From: Pseudomonas sp. Au-Pse12 | GTDB lineage: Bacteria > Pseudomonadota > Gammaproteobacteria > Pseudomonadales > Pseudomonadaceae | Assembly: GCF_021341665.1 (NCBI RefSeq) | Contig: NZ_JAJTTH010000004.1 | Coordinates: 248,001 to 312,000 of the forward strand | DNA length: 64,000 nt | Reading direction: 5' to 3' | In this document: positions 27,562 through 36,121 of the stretch, in pieces | How the letters are laid out: every line of letters starts with the position of its first letter | Numbering within the stretch: the first letter of the stretch is position 1 | Notes under the pieces: model-generated | The model's input: only the letters and a program-made list of their open reading frames with translations | The model's database searches: none | Told to the model about the DNA's origin: nothing | Translations under genes and position numbers: made by a program

Positions 27562-28367
27562 TGGCTACTCAACATGGCTTTGGGCAGGTAGTGCAGGACG
27601 CGTTTTTCCGCCCAGACCACGGCGCCGTAGGCGATCACCCCGATCAGGGTCAGCATGACGATGGCGACGAACACCCCGGCGGTGTTGCCCTGGCCTTCGG
27701 CGTCCACCAGGAGGAAGCCCAGGCCCTGGTTGCCGCCCACCAGCTCGCCCACCGTGACCCCGATCACCGCCAGGGTCGAGGCAATGCGCAGGCCGGAGAA
27801 CAGCGCGGCCATGGCCGAGGGAAACTCCACCAGGCGGAAGATCTGCCAGCGGCTGGCGCTCATGGTGCGCACCAGGTTGATCATGTCCGGGTCCACGGTG
27901 CGGATCGCCGACAGCACGTTGATCATCACCGGGAAGAACACGATCAGGATGGCGATCAGGATCTTCGGGTAGACGGTGTAGCCCAGCCACATCACGAACA
28001 GCGGGGCGAAGGCCACCTTCGGCGCAATCTGCAAGGCCAGGATGTAGGGCGAGAGCACCGCTTCGGCGGTGGGCGACAGGCCCAGGGACACACCGATGGT
28101 CAGCCCGAGGAAGGCGCCGAGGGCAAAGCCGACGATGATTTCCAGGGCGGTGACCAGGGTGTGCTGCCAGAGGTTGCCGCTCTGCCACATGACCAGGCTT
28201 TCCTGGGCCACGCGGCTGAGCCTGGGCATGACGAATTCGGGCATGCCCAGCAGGCCCGGGCCCCACTGCCAGAGCAGCAGGAACACCAGCAGCAGCGCGG
28301 CGCTGCCGAGCACGGAGTGATTGAGGGTTTTCATCCGGGGTTGTACCTCGCAAGGGGCGGCGCTCAT
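27558..28367 (-). CDS. ABC transporter permease (SsuC/TauC-like)
   Basis: The 269-residue protein has six hydrophobic segments and the EAA loop of the nitrate/sulfonate/taurine class ('INLVRTMSASRWQIFRLVEF', 'AALFSGLRIASTLAVIG'). It pairs with the adjacent binding protein and ATPase. ATG 28367 forms an ATGA overlap with the preceding stop; an internal ATG at 28334 with 'gaggt' upstream is also possible. Confidence 0.9.
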   Translation of the reverse strand: MSAAPCEVQPRMKTLNHSVLGSAALLLVFLLLWQWGPGLLGMPEFVMPRLSRVAQESLVMWQSGNLWQHTLVTALEIIVGFALGAFLGLTIGVSLGLSPTAEAVLSPYILALQIAPKVAFAPLFVMWLGYTVYPKILIAILIVFFPVMINVLSAIRTVDPDMINLVRTMSASRWQIFRLVEFPSAMAALFSGLRIASTLAVIGVTVGELVGGNQGLGFLLVDAEGQGNTAGVFVAIVMLTLIGVIAYGAVVWAEKRVLHYLPKAMLSSQ

Positions 28368-29365
28368 TGCGCAGCCACCGGGCTGTCGATGAACTGGTTG
28401 GTGTAGAGGTCGTCGAGCCTGGGCTCCTGGCTGACGATGCCTTCGCTGACATAAAACTGGCGCACCTGCTCCAGGCGCTGGGGGTCGATGCGCCCCAGCA
28501 CCTGTTGGCCGGCATAGACGTGCTCGACATAGAGCTTGAAGATCCGCTCCAGAGCGTCCTCCTTGCCGGTGTAGGCCGGCACCGCCCTCGCGAAGGTCCG
28601 GGCCGCGGCGCGCGGGTCCTGGATAATGTCGTGCATGCCTTGCAGGGTGGCCTGGACCACCCCGCGCACCAGTTCCGGCTGGTCGCGGATCGCCGCATCG
28701 GAGGCGAGGATCGCCTGGGCCATGCTTTCGAAGATCTGTTCCCGGGGAATCAGTTGCACCTTGATCCCGGCGTCCTCGGCATTGATCACCCAGTCCGGCA
28801 CGGCGGCCATGGCCTGGGCCTTGCCGGCGGAAAACAGCTGCCAGACCCCGGACGGGCCAGCGGCCTGGATGTCCACATCACCCTTGCTCAGGCCGGCTTT
28901 GCGCAGGGACGCGAGCAGCGCGTAGTAGGTGGTGTCCGAGTAGGACATCACGGTCAGGGTCTTGCCCTTGAGGTCGCCGATGGCCTTGATCCCGGCGCTG
29001 TGCGGGGTGGCGATCAGGGTCACCCCGCCGGCCCCTAGCAGTGCCACCGCGCGCACCGGAATGCCATTGGCCCGGACCACGATCGGGGTGTCGCCGATGG
29101 CGCCGCCCATCAGCGCGTTTCCGGCGCCGATCTGCTTGGCCACGTCGACCCCGCCCTTGGCGGCGATAAAGGTCAGGTTGAGGTTGCGGGCGGCGTAGTA
29201 GCCCTTTTCCTTGGCGATGATCCACGGCGCGAACGCCGGCAGGTTGGGCGGCGCCGGCAGCAGGTAGGTGACCTCCTGCGGGGCGGCCAGCGCGCCGTGC
29301 GCCAGGGTCAGGCCGAGGGCGACAGTAGCGGTGCGGCCGAGTCTTTGAAACAGCGACTTGAGCAT
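28364..29365 (-). CDS. ABC transporter periplasmic binding protein (SsuA/THI5/NMT1-like)
   Basis: The 333-residue protein has a signal peptide (GRTATVALGLTLAHGALAA) and the NMT1/SsuA-like pattern 'PNLPAFAPWIIAKEKGYYAA', 'GGAIGDTPIVVRANGIPV', 'GDLKGKTLTVMSYSDTTYYA'. It binds a small organic substrate in the periplasm. The family covers sulfonates, nitrate, aromatic acids and thiamin precursors, so the ligand cannot be named. Confidence 0.9.
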   Translation of the reverse strand: MLKSLFQRLGRTATVALGLTLAHGALAAPQEVTYLLPAPPNLPAFAPWIIAKEKGYYAARNLNLTFIAAKGGVDVAKQIGAGNALMGGAIGDTPIVVRANGIPVRAVALLGAGGVTLIATPHSAGIKAIGDLKGKTLTVMSYSDTTYYALLASLRKAGLSKGDVDIQAAGPSGVWQLFSAGKAQAMAAVPDWVINAEDAGIKVQLIPREQIFESMAQAILASDAAIRDQPELVRGVVQATLQGMHDIIQDPRAAARTFARAVPAYTGKEDALERIFKLYVEHVYAGQQVLGRIDPQRLEQVRQFYVSEGIVSQEPRLDDLYTNQFIDSPVAAQ

Positions 29366-29404
29366 GGGTACTCCTGAATCGGTTGCGGCCCGCGAGGGCC
29401 TTGA

Positions 29405-30256
29405 TCAATGCAGTTCGAGGTCCTGGCCGACTTGCAGCAGCTCCATCAGGCGTCCTACCAGCGGGCCGATCTCCGGCAACTTGCGACGTTCCAGGGGGTT
29501 GTCCCGCAGGGGCAGGTCGACGCTGATTTCCTCGACGATGGTTCCCGGGCGGGCGCTCATGACCAGCAGCCGGTCGGACATGGCGATGGCTTCCACCAGG
29601 TCGTGGGTGATGAACAGCGCGGTCTTCCCGGTGTCGGCGAGCATCCGCGCCATGTCCTGTTGCAGGATCATCTTGGTCTGGGCGTCGAGGGCCGAGAACG
29701 GCTCGTCGAGGAACAGCACCTGGGGGTCGATGGCCAGGGTCCGGGCCAGGGCGGCGCGCTGGCGCATGCCGCCGGACAGTTGGAACGGGTAGTGCTCGGT
29801 GAAGCCCTTGAGGTGGCAGCGTTCGAGCAAATCATTGGCCACCGCCTCCCGGGCGCTGGCCGCCACGCCCTGGATCTCCAGGCCCAGCTCGACGTTGCGG
29901 CGAATGCTGCGCCAGGGCATCAGCAGGTCTTTCTGCAGCATGAAGGCCACCCGGCGTACCGGCCCGGTCACCGCCTCGCCGCCCACCAGCACCTCGCCTT
30001 CGCTGGGCAGGTAAAGGCCCGAGCCCATGTTGAGCAGGGTGCTCTTGCCACAGCCGGAAGGGCCGATGATCGACACCACCTCGCCGCGGCGGATCTTGAA
30101 ACTCACATCACGAATGGCAAAAGGCGCGCTGGACTGCCCCTTGCTCGGAAAACATTTACCGACCTTGCGAAATTCGATTTCAGTTGGCGCCGACGCTTCT
30201 TGAGGAAGCGCGGCATTCCATTGCGGCACGACGGCATACATCTCTTTCACAGCCAT
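29405..30256 (-). CDS. ABC transporter ATPase (SsuB/TauB-like)
   Basis: The 283-residue protein has Walker A 'GPSGCGKST', Q-loop 'MLQKDLLMPWRS', signature 'LSGGMRQRAALART', Walker B 'VLFLDEPFSALD' and H-loop 'LFITHDLVEA'. It energises the importer. ATG 30256 is preferred over a TTG 15 bp upstream; both ribosome-binding sites are weak. It is the first gene of the operon, downstream of the putative IclR sites. Confidence 0.92.
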   Translation of the reverse strand: MAVKEMYAVVPQWNAALPQEASAPTEIEFRKVGKCFPSKGQSSAPFAIRDVSFKIRRGEVVSIIGPSGCGKSTLLNMGSGLYLPSEGEVLVGGEAVTGPVRRVAFMLQKDLLMPWRSIRRNVELGLEIQGVAASAREAVANDLLERCHLKGFTEHYPFQLSGGMRQRAALARTLAIDPQVLFLDEPFSALDAQTKMILQQDMARMLADTGKTALFITHDLVEAIAMSDRLLVMSARPGTIVEEISVDLPLRDNPLERRKLPEIGPLVGRLMELLQVGQDLELH

Positions 30257-30395
30257 TGGGATAATTCTCAAGTCTGTTTTATAGGTGATATGTCGTTTAG
30301 TGCATGAACAATGCCAGTGAATTTCGGGCGAGGGTTTAAGTTATAAAAATTGTTATTAATCAGTGGCTTGCACTAATTATTTGAGTGTTTTCAAT

Positions 30396-30411
30396 GTTTT
30401 ATATATGAAAC
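30396..30411. promoter_or_regulatory. Putative IclR operator, proximal
   Basis: The 16-mer gttttatatatgaaac is a near-perfect palindrome (14 of 16 positions symmetrical) about 140 bp upstream of the first operon gene. Its form matches the AT-rich TTTCATATATGAAA-like sites used by several IclR-family regulators. Binding is inferred. Confidence 0.55.
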
Positions 30412-30520
30412 GATGTTTATTATTTGGCACGAAACTGCCCAACACTTGAAAGTTGCCTGGGAAGTTGCGAGAGAAGAAGGCTTTGTGGGTAACGGGAAAA
30501 ACGCGATAAATGCCTTGTTT

Positions 30521-30536
30521 GTTTTATATATGAAAC
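30521..30536. promoter_or_regulatory. Putative IclR operator, distal
   Basis: An exact second copy of gttttatatatgaaac, 125 bp from the first. An exact 16-bp repeat in a 370-bp intergenic region is strong evidence for a regulatory site. The rest of 30257-30627 is AT-rich and carries no gene. Confidence 0.55.
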
Positions 30537-30552
30537 ATGGCGCGCGCCAGTT

Positions 30553-30580
30553 GGCGGCTGCTCATATAAGAGCAGCCGCC
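30553..30580 (-). terminator. Perfect hairpin after the biosynthetic operon
   Basis: An 11-bp perfect stem, ggcggctgctc / gagcagccgcc with a 6-nt loop, lies 48 bp beyond the Rieske stop at 30628. No T-run follows on the minus strand, so termination efficiency is uncertain. It also separates the operon from the IclR-site region. Confidence 0.55.
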
Positions 30581-30627
30581 CCGCAATGACCTATCGCCGA
30601 AAGTATCGGGTTGCAACACGTATCGGG

Positions 30628-31644
30628 TTACAGCCAGAAGGTTTCATGCCGCTCCTGGAAGTTGTGCATTTCACCCTGTTCCAGCAACTGGCGAATCCAC
30701 GGCCCGAGCAGATCCAGCGAGCTGTCCAGGGGGCTGGGCCGCTGCCAGCGCAGCGGCACCCGGGCGAAGCGTTGCTGGTTGGCGCTGACGTTTTCCAGGA
30801 TCTGCCGATCCTGCTTGAGGATCACCTTGAACAGCGGCTGCAGCACGCCGCGCTTGAGCCAGCCCGGTGTGCGGCCGCGGGCCGTGGCGATGCGCGCGAA
30901 CAGCTGCAGTTGGCCCTCGGCGGCCGGGCTCAGCCAGGCGCTGACCAGCAGGTTGAGCCGGCCCTGGCGGTCGCGGTATTCGATTTCCGCCAGCCCCGGC
31001 AGGCGGAAGCGGCCCATGCTCAGGCCGCGTTCGCCTTCGAACAGCCGCGAAATCAGCCCGGATTGGGTGCCTTCTTCGCTGTACTGCGCTTCAACCCCGT
31101 CTTCGAGCTGATGCACCCAGGCGCGAATGCGCTGGCGCTGGCGGTCGTGGCGAATCCAGCCGGCGTGCACGAAATGGGTGTGGAAACCGTCGAGGAAATT
31201 CTCCGCGGCGTCCTGCAAGCTGCAGCGCACCCGGTCACTGATCCAGAACACATCCAGGGCCTGGGTCTGTTCGGCGGCCGCCACCGGCGGCGCATTCGGC
31301 CGCTGGCTGGCAAGGCTGGCCCACACCAGCCCCTGGGCTTCGCAGCTGTGCAGGGGTTGCAGCAGCGGCTGGCTGCAACGCTGCTGCTCCTGGCCGGGCA
31401 GCTGAGTGCAACGGCCCTGGGGGTCGAAGCGCCAGCCGTGGTAGGGGCACTGGATCTGCCCGTCGCGCACCCGGCCGGCGCTCAGCGGCGCAAAGCGATG
31501 GGGGCAGCGGTCCGGCAATACGGCGGGGGCGCCCTCGGCGTCGCGAAACAGCACCAGCGGCACGCCGTGCAGGGTGCAGGCCAGCGGGTGCTTGTGCAGG
31601 TGCCGGCTGAGGGCGACGGGCCACCAGCCCAAGTGACTGTTCAC
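30628..31644 (-). CDS. Rieske oxygenase of the biosynthetic cluster
   Basis: The 338-residue protein begins at GTG 31644, overlapping the upstream stop (GTGA). It has Rieske ligands C47-x-H49 ('RCPHRFAPLSAG') and C66-x2-H69 ('QCPYHGWRF'), and an iron-site helix 'NFLDGFHTHFVHAGW' with H155, H160 and possible Asp/Asn ligands nearby. The subgroup resembles oxygenases that hydroxylate, desaturate or cyclise natural products. No reductase gene is in this operon; the VanB-like reductase at 16350 or a housekeeping one might serve. It is the last gene of the seven-gene operon and would tailor the product. Confidence 0.88.
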   Translation of the reverse strand: MNSHLGWWPVALSRHLHKHPLACTLHGVPLVLFRDAEGAPAVLPDRCPHRFAPLSAGRVRDGQIQCPYHGWRFDPQGRCTQLPGQEQQRCSQPLLQPLHSCEAQGLVWASLASQRPNAPPVAAAEQTQALDVFWISDRVRCSLQDAAENFLDGFHTHFVHAGWIRHDRQRQRIRAWVHQLEDGVEAQYSEEGTQSGLISRLFEGERGLSMGRFRLPGLAEIEYRDRQGRLNLLVSAWLSPAAEGQLQLFARIATARGRTPGWLKRGVLQPLFKVILKQDRQILENVSANQQRFARVPLRWQRPSPLDSSLDLLGPWIRQLLEQGEMHNFQERHETFWL

Positions 31645-32780
31645 AGTTTGAGCTTCCTCATCAGCGGTACGCCGATCCGTTGCAGCAGCAACCCCATCAG
31701 TTGCCACACCAGCCTGCGCGACCAGGGCAGGTGGGCGACGTGGACCAGGCTGTATTCGATTTCGGGCTGGCCGCCGCGCAGGCGCTTGAAGGCGGCGGCG
31801 CCGGAGCTGAAGTTGAGCACCTGACGGCGGTTCACCGCTTCTTGCAGGCACAGCCGGGTCAGTTGCCGGTACAGCCCGGCGCGCTGGGGCAGGGCGGTGT
31901 CATAGCCGACGATGGGGGTGCTGATCAGCGCGCTGTTGGCGAACCAGCCCAGGGCGCCGTCGATGCGCCCCTCGGCGTTGCGCAGGGCGCGCACTTGCAG
32001 CCAGCCTTCGGCCTGCCCGCGTTGCAGCCATTGGGCGCTGTAGTGGGGGTTGAGGCGGCTGTATTTATCAAGGTACAGCAGGTTGTACAGCTGCTCGATG
32101 CGCTGGAAGTCGGCCTCGTTCAGCTCGCTGCCGGGCACCACCGTATACGGGCTGCGGCGCAGCAGGGTGGCGTCCAGGCGGGTGTTGTGATGGCGCAGGA
32201 AGGCCGAGTCCTCGCCGTCGCGACCGTCGAACAGGTACACCTGGCGACTGGGAATGGCCAGGTAGCCCAGGGCTTGCAGGCGCTTGCGCAGTTCGAGGTT
32301 GCTGAAATCGTTGAGGGAGCGGAAGCCGAAGCCGTGGTCGGGAAACTTCCGGCGCAGCAGCTCGGTGATCGCCGGCAAATCCGCGCCATCCCAGTCGGCC
32401 GGGTACAGGTTGGTGGACAGCAGCCAGTTGTTGACCTGCACCAGGCGATCGACCTTGGCCGCGCTCAGCAGCCGGTCGACGCCCTGGGTCAGCAGCTTCA
32501 GTGGCCAGGCCAGCCAGGGCCGCTTCAGGCGTTGCAGCTCTTCCCGGGCATAGCCGCTGTAGGCGGTCTGCGGCGAGACCACGTAGCAGTTATCCACAGG
32601 GTCGTGGCCATGGTTGATGCTCACCGGGAACTGCTGGTGGCCGGTGTCCAGCAGGGCCAGGGCGGTGCTGACGTTGCCGATCAGCGCGCCACCGGCGCAG
32701 GTGCGCACGTACTGCCGGGCGTGGCTGTCGCCGACGCTCGGGGGCTCAAGGGCCAGTTGCTCGGGCATCCACAGCTTCAT
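31641..32780 (-). CDS. GNAT-like acyltransferase of the biosynthetic cluster
   Basis: The 379-residue protein starts MKLWMPEQLALEPPSVGDSH at ATG 32780, overlapping the ATP-grasp stop by 4 bp. The C-terminal half resembles GNAT/FemAB-like folds ('LGWFANSALISTPIVGYDTA', 'LTRLCLQEAVNRRQVLNFSSG', 'FKRLRGGQPEIEYSLVHV'). It is longer than simple GNATs, suggesting two half-domains and possible use of an acyl-ACP, acyl-CoA or aminoacyl-tRNA donor. The fold assignment is moderate and the donor is unknown. Confidence 0.7.
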   Translation of the reverse strand: MKLWMPEQLALEPPSVGDSHARQYVRTCAGGALIGNVSTALALLDTGHQQFPVSINHGHDPVDNCYVVSPQTAYSGYAREELQRLKRPWLAWPLKLLTQGVDRLLSAAKVDRLVQVNNWLLSTNLYPADWDGADLPAITELLRRKFPDHGFGFRSLNDFSNLELRKRLQALGYLAIPSRQVYLFDGRDGEDSAFLRHHNTRLDATLLRRSPYTVVPGSELNEADFQRIEQLYNLLYLDKYSRLNPHYSAQWLQRGQAEGWLQVRALRNAEGRIDGALGWFANSALISTPIVGYDTALPQRAGLYRQLTRLCLQEAVNRRQVLNFSSGAAAFKRLRGGQPEIEYSLVHVAHLPWSRRLVWQLMGLLLQRIGVPLMRKLKL

Positions 32781-33931
32781 CGGCGTGGCGCCCCCAGAGG
32801 CTGGCCGTTCCACTCGATATCGGCGGTGGAGGCGGCCAGCAGCCCGCAGCGGCGGGTCAGGGCGCGGCCGATGATCTCGCTCAGGCTCAGCAGCTGGGCG
32901 GTCAGCGGGCCGCGATCGCCGTCCTGCACGATCACGTCCCGGGCCTGCCGGAAGTCGTGCCAGAACGCGCGGCTCAAGGCCCGTTGCGGCGCGGCCAGAA
33001 GCAGCATGGCCAGGGCGATCATCCGCGGTTCCAGGGTCGCCTGCAGCGCCTCGCTCGCCTCGCTGCCGAGCGCCGCCACCAGTTGCACGCGCTGGTCGTC
33101 GAACAGGTGCACGCCGCTGGTGGCCCTGGGGTTGCACTCCAGGACATGGAAGCGGCCGTGCGGGTCCTCGATGAAATCAAAGCCTACTTGCCCGGTGTAG
33201 CCGGTGGCCTGGCCGAACTGCTCCAGGAAGGCGCGGATCGGCGCCGGGGCGCAGCTGTGAAAGTAGATCCCCGAGCCGCGTCCGACCCGGTAGCGCGGCT
33301 GGTAGCTGCTATGGGCACGCAACTGGCCGTCCACCAGCAGGCTGAAGCTGCAATATTCCTGGCCGGGGACAAACTGCTGGGCGACCCAGGGCGCATCGCT
33401 GCTGGGCCGGACCTTGGCCAGCTGCGCCGGGCTGGGGCGAATCAGGGTCTGGGAGGCAAAGCGCGAATAGGCCGGCTTGAACACCAGGGCATCGCGCTCG
33501 GCGGCCAGGGCCTGCAACGCGGCCGGGTCATGCAGCACCCGGGTCGGCGGTGCGGCCACATCCCAACCTTGGGTCAGGGCGGCGAAATCGCCCTTGTGGT
33601 GCAGGCGGTGCAGCAACTCGAAATCGCTGGTGAACACCCGGCACAGCGGGCGCAGGCGCTCCAGGCCGTGGGCCAGGTAGAACACTTCTTCGCAGGTGGG
33701 CAGCAGCAGGTCGATGGCCTGTTGGCGGATCACTCCGGCCAGGGCCTCGATCCAGGCCTCGGGGTCGTGGCGCGGTTCCGGCAGGCGCACGAAGTGCTCG
33801 GCGGCGCGGCTGAAGCGGCTCAGGGGCTGGGCCAAGGAATCGGCCACGGTCACCGTCCAGCCGGCTTGGCTGAAGGCCCGGGCCCACTCCAGGCAGGCCG
33901 GGGCCCGGGCGCCGAGAATCAATACACGCAT
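32777..33931 (-). CDS. ATP-grasp ligase of the biosynthetic cluster
   Basis: The 384-residue protein has a PreATP-grasp Rossmann start (MRVLILGARAPACLEWARAF), a central ATP-binding part ('DALVFKPAYSRFAS', about 147-160, with the conserved Lys), and the Mg-binding end 'GQVGFDFIEDPHGRFHVLE' to 'CNPRATSGVHL' (E265, N267). Such ligases form amide or ester bonds through acyl phosphates. It is plausible that it couples an amino acid or amine to the acyl chain. It overlaps both neighbours (13 bp and 4 bp). Confidence 0.88.
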   Translation of the reverse strand: MRVLILGARAPACLEWARAFSQAGWTVTVADSLAQPLSRFSRAAEHFVRLPEPRHDPEAWIEALAGVIRQQAIDLLLPTCEEVFYLAHGLERLRPLCRVFTSDFELLHRLHHKGDFAALTQGWDVAAPPTRVLHDPAALQALAAERDALVFKPAYSRFASQTLIRPSPAQLAKVRPSSDAPWVAQQFVPGQEYCSFSLLVDGQLRAHSSYQPRYRVGRGSGIYFHSCAPAPIRAFLEQFGQATGYTGQVGFDFIEDPHGRFHVLECNPRATSGVHLFDDQRVQLVAALGSEASEALQATLEPRMIALAMLLLAAPQRALSRAFWHDFRQARDVIVQDGDRGPLTAQLLSLSEIIGRALTRRCGLLAASTADIEWNGQPLGAPRR

Positions 33932-35277
33932 GGCAGTCCCTCGGGTAGTTGCAGCATCAGCAGGCGGCGTCTTTTGCTGTGGGGCGGCGGCGCCTGCCAG
34001 TGGCCGAAGCTCAGGCTGGGCGGTTTTAGCCCCTGTTGCGCGCAGAGCTCGGCGAGGGCCTCGCCCAGGTGCTGGCACAGGGCGTGGTAGTCGCCGCTGG
34101 TGTGCAGATTGACCTGCCAGAGCAGCCCACGCTGGTGGATTTCATATTCCTCAAGCGTCGCCCCGAGCATCAGCAAGGCGCGGCGCAATACGTCGGGGTA
34201 GAGCGGTGCCAGTTGCTGGCCGTCGAGCCTTGGCAGCCAGAGGATCTCGTCGGCGCGGCCCTCCACGGCGGCAATCGCCCGCTCCGCGCGGCCGCAGGGG
34301 CAGGGCACGCTGGCCACCCGCAAGATGTCGTTGAGGCGATAACGCACGATCAGCTGTGTACGCCGGGAAAAGTCGGTGATGATCGGCTGGAAGCGCGTGC
34401 GTTCCGGGTCCAGCCACTGCGGCTCGATATGCAGGTGGCTTTCATTCAGGTGCAGGGTGCCGGCCTCGCAGGTGTAGCCAAGAAAGCCCTCGCTGGCCTG
34501 ATAGATCTGCCGGGGCTTGAGCCCGAAGGCCTGCTGCACCACCTCGGCGTCAGTGCTTTCCAGCACTTCGGCCACCGACAGAATGTGCCGTGGGCGGATC
34601 GTCAGCTGTCCGGCCAGGGCGGCCTGGGCCAGCCCGCGCAACACCGTGGCCGGGGCCACCAGCACGTCCGGGTTGTGCTGATTCAGGCGCTCCAGGGAGG
34701 CGTTCAGGCCCAGGGTCAGGTCATGAAAGGCGAAGTCGATGCGGCGGCTGGCCAGGGTGGTGTACAGGCGGCTGTTGGCCCGCAGGAAAAAGGCGATGCG
34801 CAGCGGCGCCAGCCAGGGGCACAGCAGCCTGGGCAGCAGGGCCCGGGGCAGGGTCCGCGCCAGCAGGATACCGGCCCAGCGCTGGCGTTCCGCGCTGCTG
34901 ACCAGGAACACCCCCTGGGCCCCCGAAGTGCCGCTGGACAGGCCCACGGTGATGTCGCCCAGGGTCGGGCTGAAGTCCCGGGAGTGCTCGGCTTGCAAGG
35001 CCACCGGCAGCACCTGCTCCAGGCTCAGGGCGCGGGTGTTGAAGCCGGCGAAATCGCTCATCAGGCTGGCCTTGTCCATGATCGGCAAGCTGTGCAGGCC
35101 GCCGTTGACCAGCCCCCTGAAGCGCTCGCCGCCAGGCATGACCTTGGCCATGAAGTGCCGCAGGCGCCTTGCCTGCCAGGCTTCCAGCCGCTCGCGGCGA
35201 CGAAAGCGCAGGGCGTAGCGGCTGAACACGAAGGCGCCGATGCTGCGCAGGGTGCCCAGCAGGCGTTCACTGTTCAT
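33919..35277 (-). CDS. Adenylate-forming enzyme, F390-synthetase/PaaK-like
   Basis: The 452-residue protein has the PaaK/F390-type nucleotide loop 'TVGLSSGTSGAQGVFLVS' (SSGTSG at 114-119), a middle adenylation motif ('QIYQASEGFLGYTCEAGTLH') and 'PIITDFSRRTQLIVRYRLND'. These stand-alone enzymes activate a carboxylic acid as an acyl-AMP and may pass it to CoA or another acceptor. There is no carrier domain. It overlaps the metallo-beta-lactamase gene by 11 bp. It could activate the starter acid or an intermediate. Confidence 0.85.
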   Translation of the reverse strand: MNSERLLGTLRSIGAFVFSRYALRFRRRERLEAWQARRLRHFMAKVMPGGERFRGLVNGGLHSLPIMDKASLMSDFAGFNTRALSLEQVLPVALQAEHSRDFSPTLGDITVGLSSGTSGAQGVFLVSSAERQRWAGILLARTLPRALLPRLLCPWLAPLRIAFFLRANSRLYTTLASRRIDFAFHDLTLGLNASLERLNQHNPDVLVAPATVLRGLAQAALAGQLTIRPRHILSVAEVLESTDAEVVQQAFGLKPRQIYQASEGFLGYTCEAGTLHLNESHLHIEPQWLDPERTRFQPIITDFSRRTQLIVRYRLNDILRVASVPCPCGRAERAIAAVEGRADEILWLPRLDGQQLAPLYPDVLRRALLMLGATLEEYEIHQRGLLWQVNLHTSGDYHALCQHLGEALAELCAQQGLKPPSLSFGHWQAPPPHSKRRRLLMLQLPEGLPCVY

Positions 35278-36121
35278 TGGCGAACGCCTCCCAGGCCTGG
35301 GTGCAATGGGACGGCAGCACCGCCACCGCCGGTTCGCGGCGAATCAACTGGCCCAGGCCGCTGTAGGTACGCAGGTACTGCTGACGGTCGGCGCTGGCAA
35401 ACCACAGCGCCGGGGCGGCGGGCAGGCGCTCGGCGCGGCAGGCCGGCACCGACCAGCAGGTGTCGGCCACCAGGAACACCGGCCGGCCCTGGGCGTCGGG
35501 GATGAACAGGCCCAGCTGGCCTTCGCTGTGCCCCGGCAGCGGCACGCCGATCAGGCTGCCATCGCCGAACAGGTCCAGGCCCTGCTCGAAGGGCGCCATC
35601 CAGCCCGGTAGCGCACAGCTGGGGCTAGTGTCGGCCAGGCGCAGGCGGGCGCTGAAATCGTCCGGCAGCAAGCCCGGCAGATGGCCGCCAAGGGTGGCGC
35701 GCCAGCGCCGGCCGCGCAGGCTGTCGATATGCTGGTAATCGGCTTTCAGGGCGATGAAACGCGCGTTGGCAAAATCCCGCAGCCCGGCGACATGGTCGGC
35801 GTGGAAGTGGGAAATGATCACATGGCGGATATCCCCCGGGCCTATGCCCAGCTCGTGCAACTGCGCGCCCAACTGCTCGACCACTGGCAACTGCACCGGC
35901 ACCGCGCTGCGGTACAGGCGCTCGGGCAGGGCGCGGGTGGCCTGGAAGAAGTGTTCGGCGTAGCCGGTGTCGTAGAGCATCCAGCCGTGCTCCGGGTGCT
36001 GGATCAGCCCGCACAAGGCTGGAAACTGTACCGGCGCCAGGCGCCCGCCACGGTCGGCCATGCATTCCAGGTGCCGGCACCAGCCGGCCCGCAGGACTTT
36101 CAAGCGCACGCTGCGGCTCAT
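35267..36121 (-). CDS. Metallo-beta-lactamase-fold hydrolase, N-acyl-homoserine-lactonase-like
   Basis: The 284-residue protein has the zinc motif H105-F-H107-A-D109-H110 ('SHFHADHVAG'), with further ligands expected at H198 ('PLPGHSEGQ'), D220 ('FLVADTCW') and possibly H272. The pattern is of the AHL-lactonase (AttM/AiiA-like) branch rather than true beta-lactamases. Within this cluster it could open or close a lactone, hydrolyse a thioester, or protect the producer. ATG 36121 overlaps the epimerase stop by 4 bp. Confidence 0.88.
   Translation of the reverse strand: MSRSVRLKVLRAGWCRHLECMADRGGRLAPVQFPALCGLIQHPEHGWMLYDTGYAEHFFQATRALPERLYRSAVPVQLPVVEQLGAQLHELGIGPGDIRHVIISHFHADHVAGLRDFANARFIALKADYQHIDSLRGRRWRATLGGHLPGLLPDDFSARLRLADTSPSCALPGWMAPFEQGLDLFGDGSLIGVPLPGHSEGQLGLFIPDAQGRPVFLVADTCWSVPACRAERLPAAPALWFASADRQQYLRTYSGLGQLIRREPAVAVLPSHCTQAWEAFANEQ

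Noticed and set aside
32584..32596. Single ttatccaca DnaA box in the GNAT-like gene
   Set aside because: One isolated 9-mer is expected by chance; no cluster.
35267..36121. Calling the MBL a beta-lactamase resistance gene
   Set aside because: No signal peptide, and the motifs match the lactonase-like branch within a biosynthetic operon.
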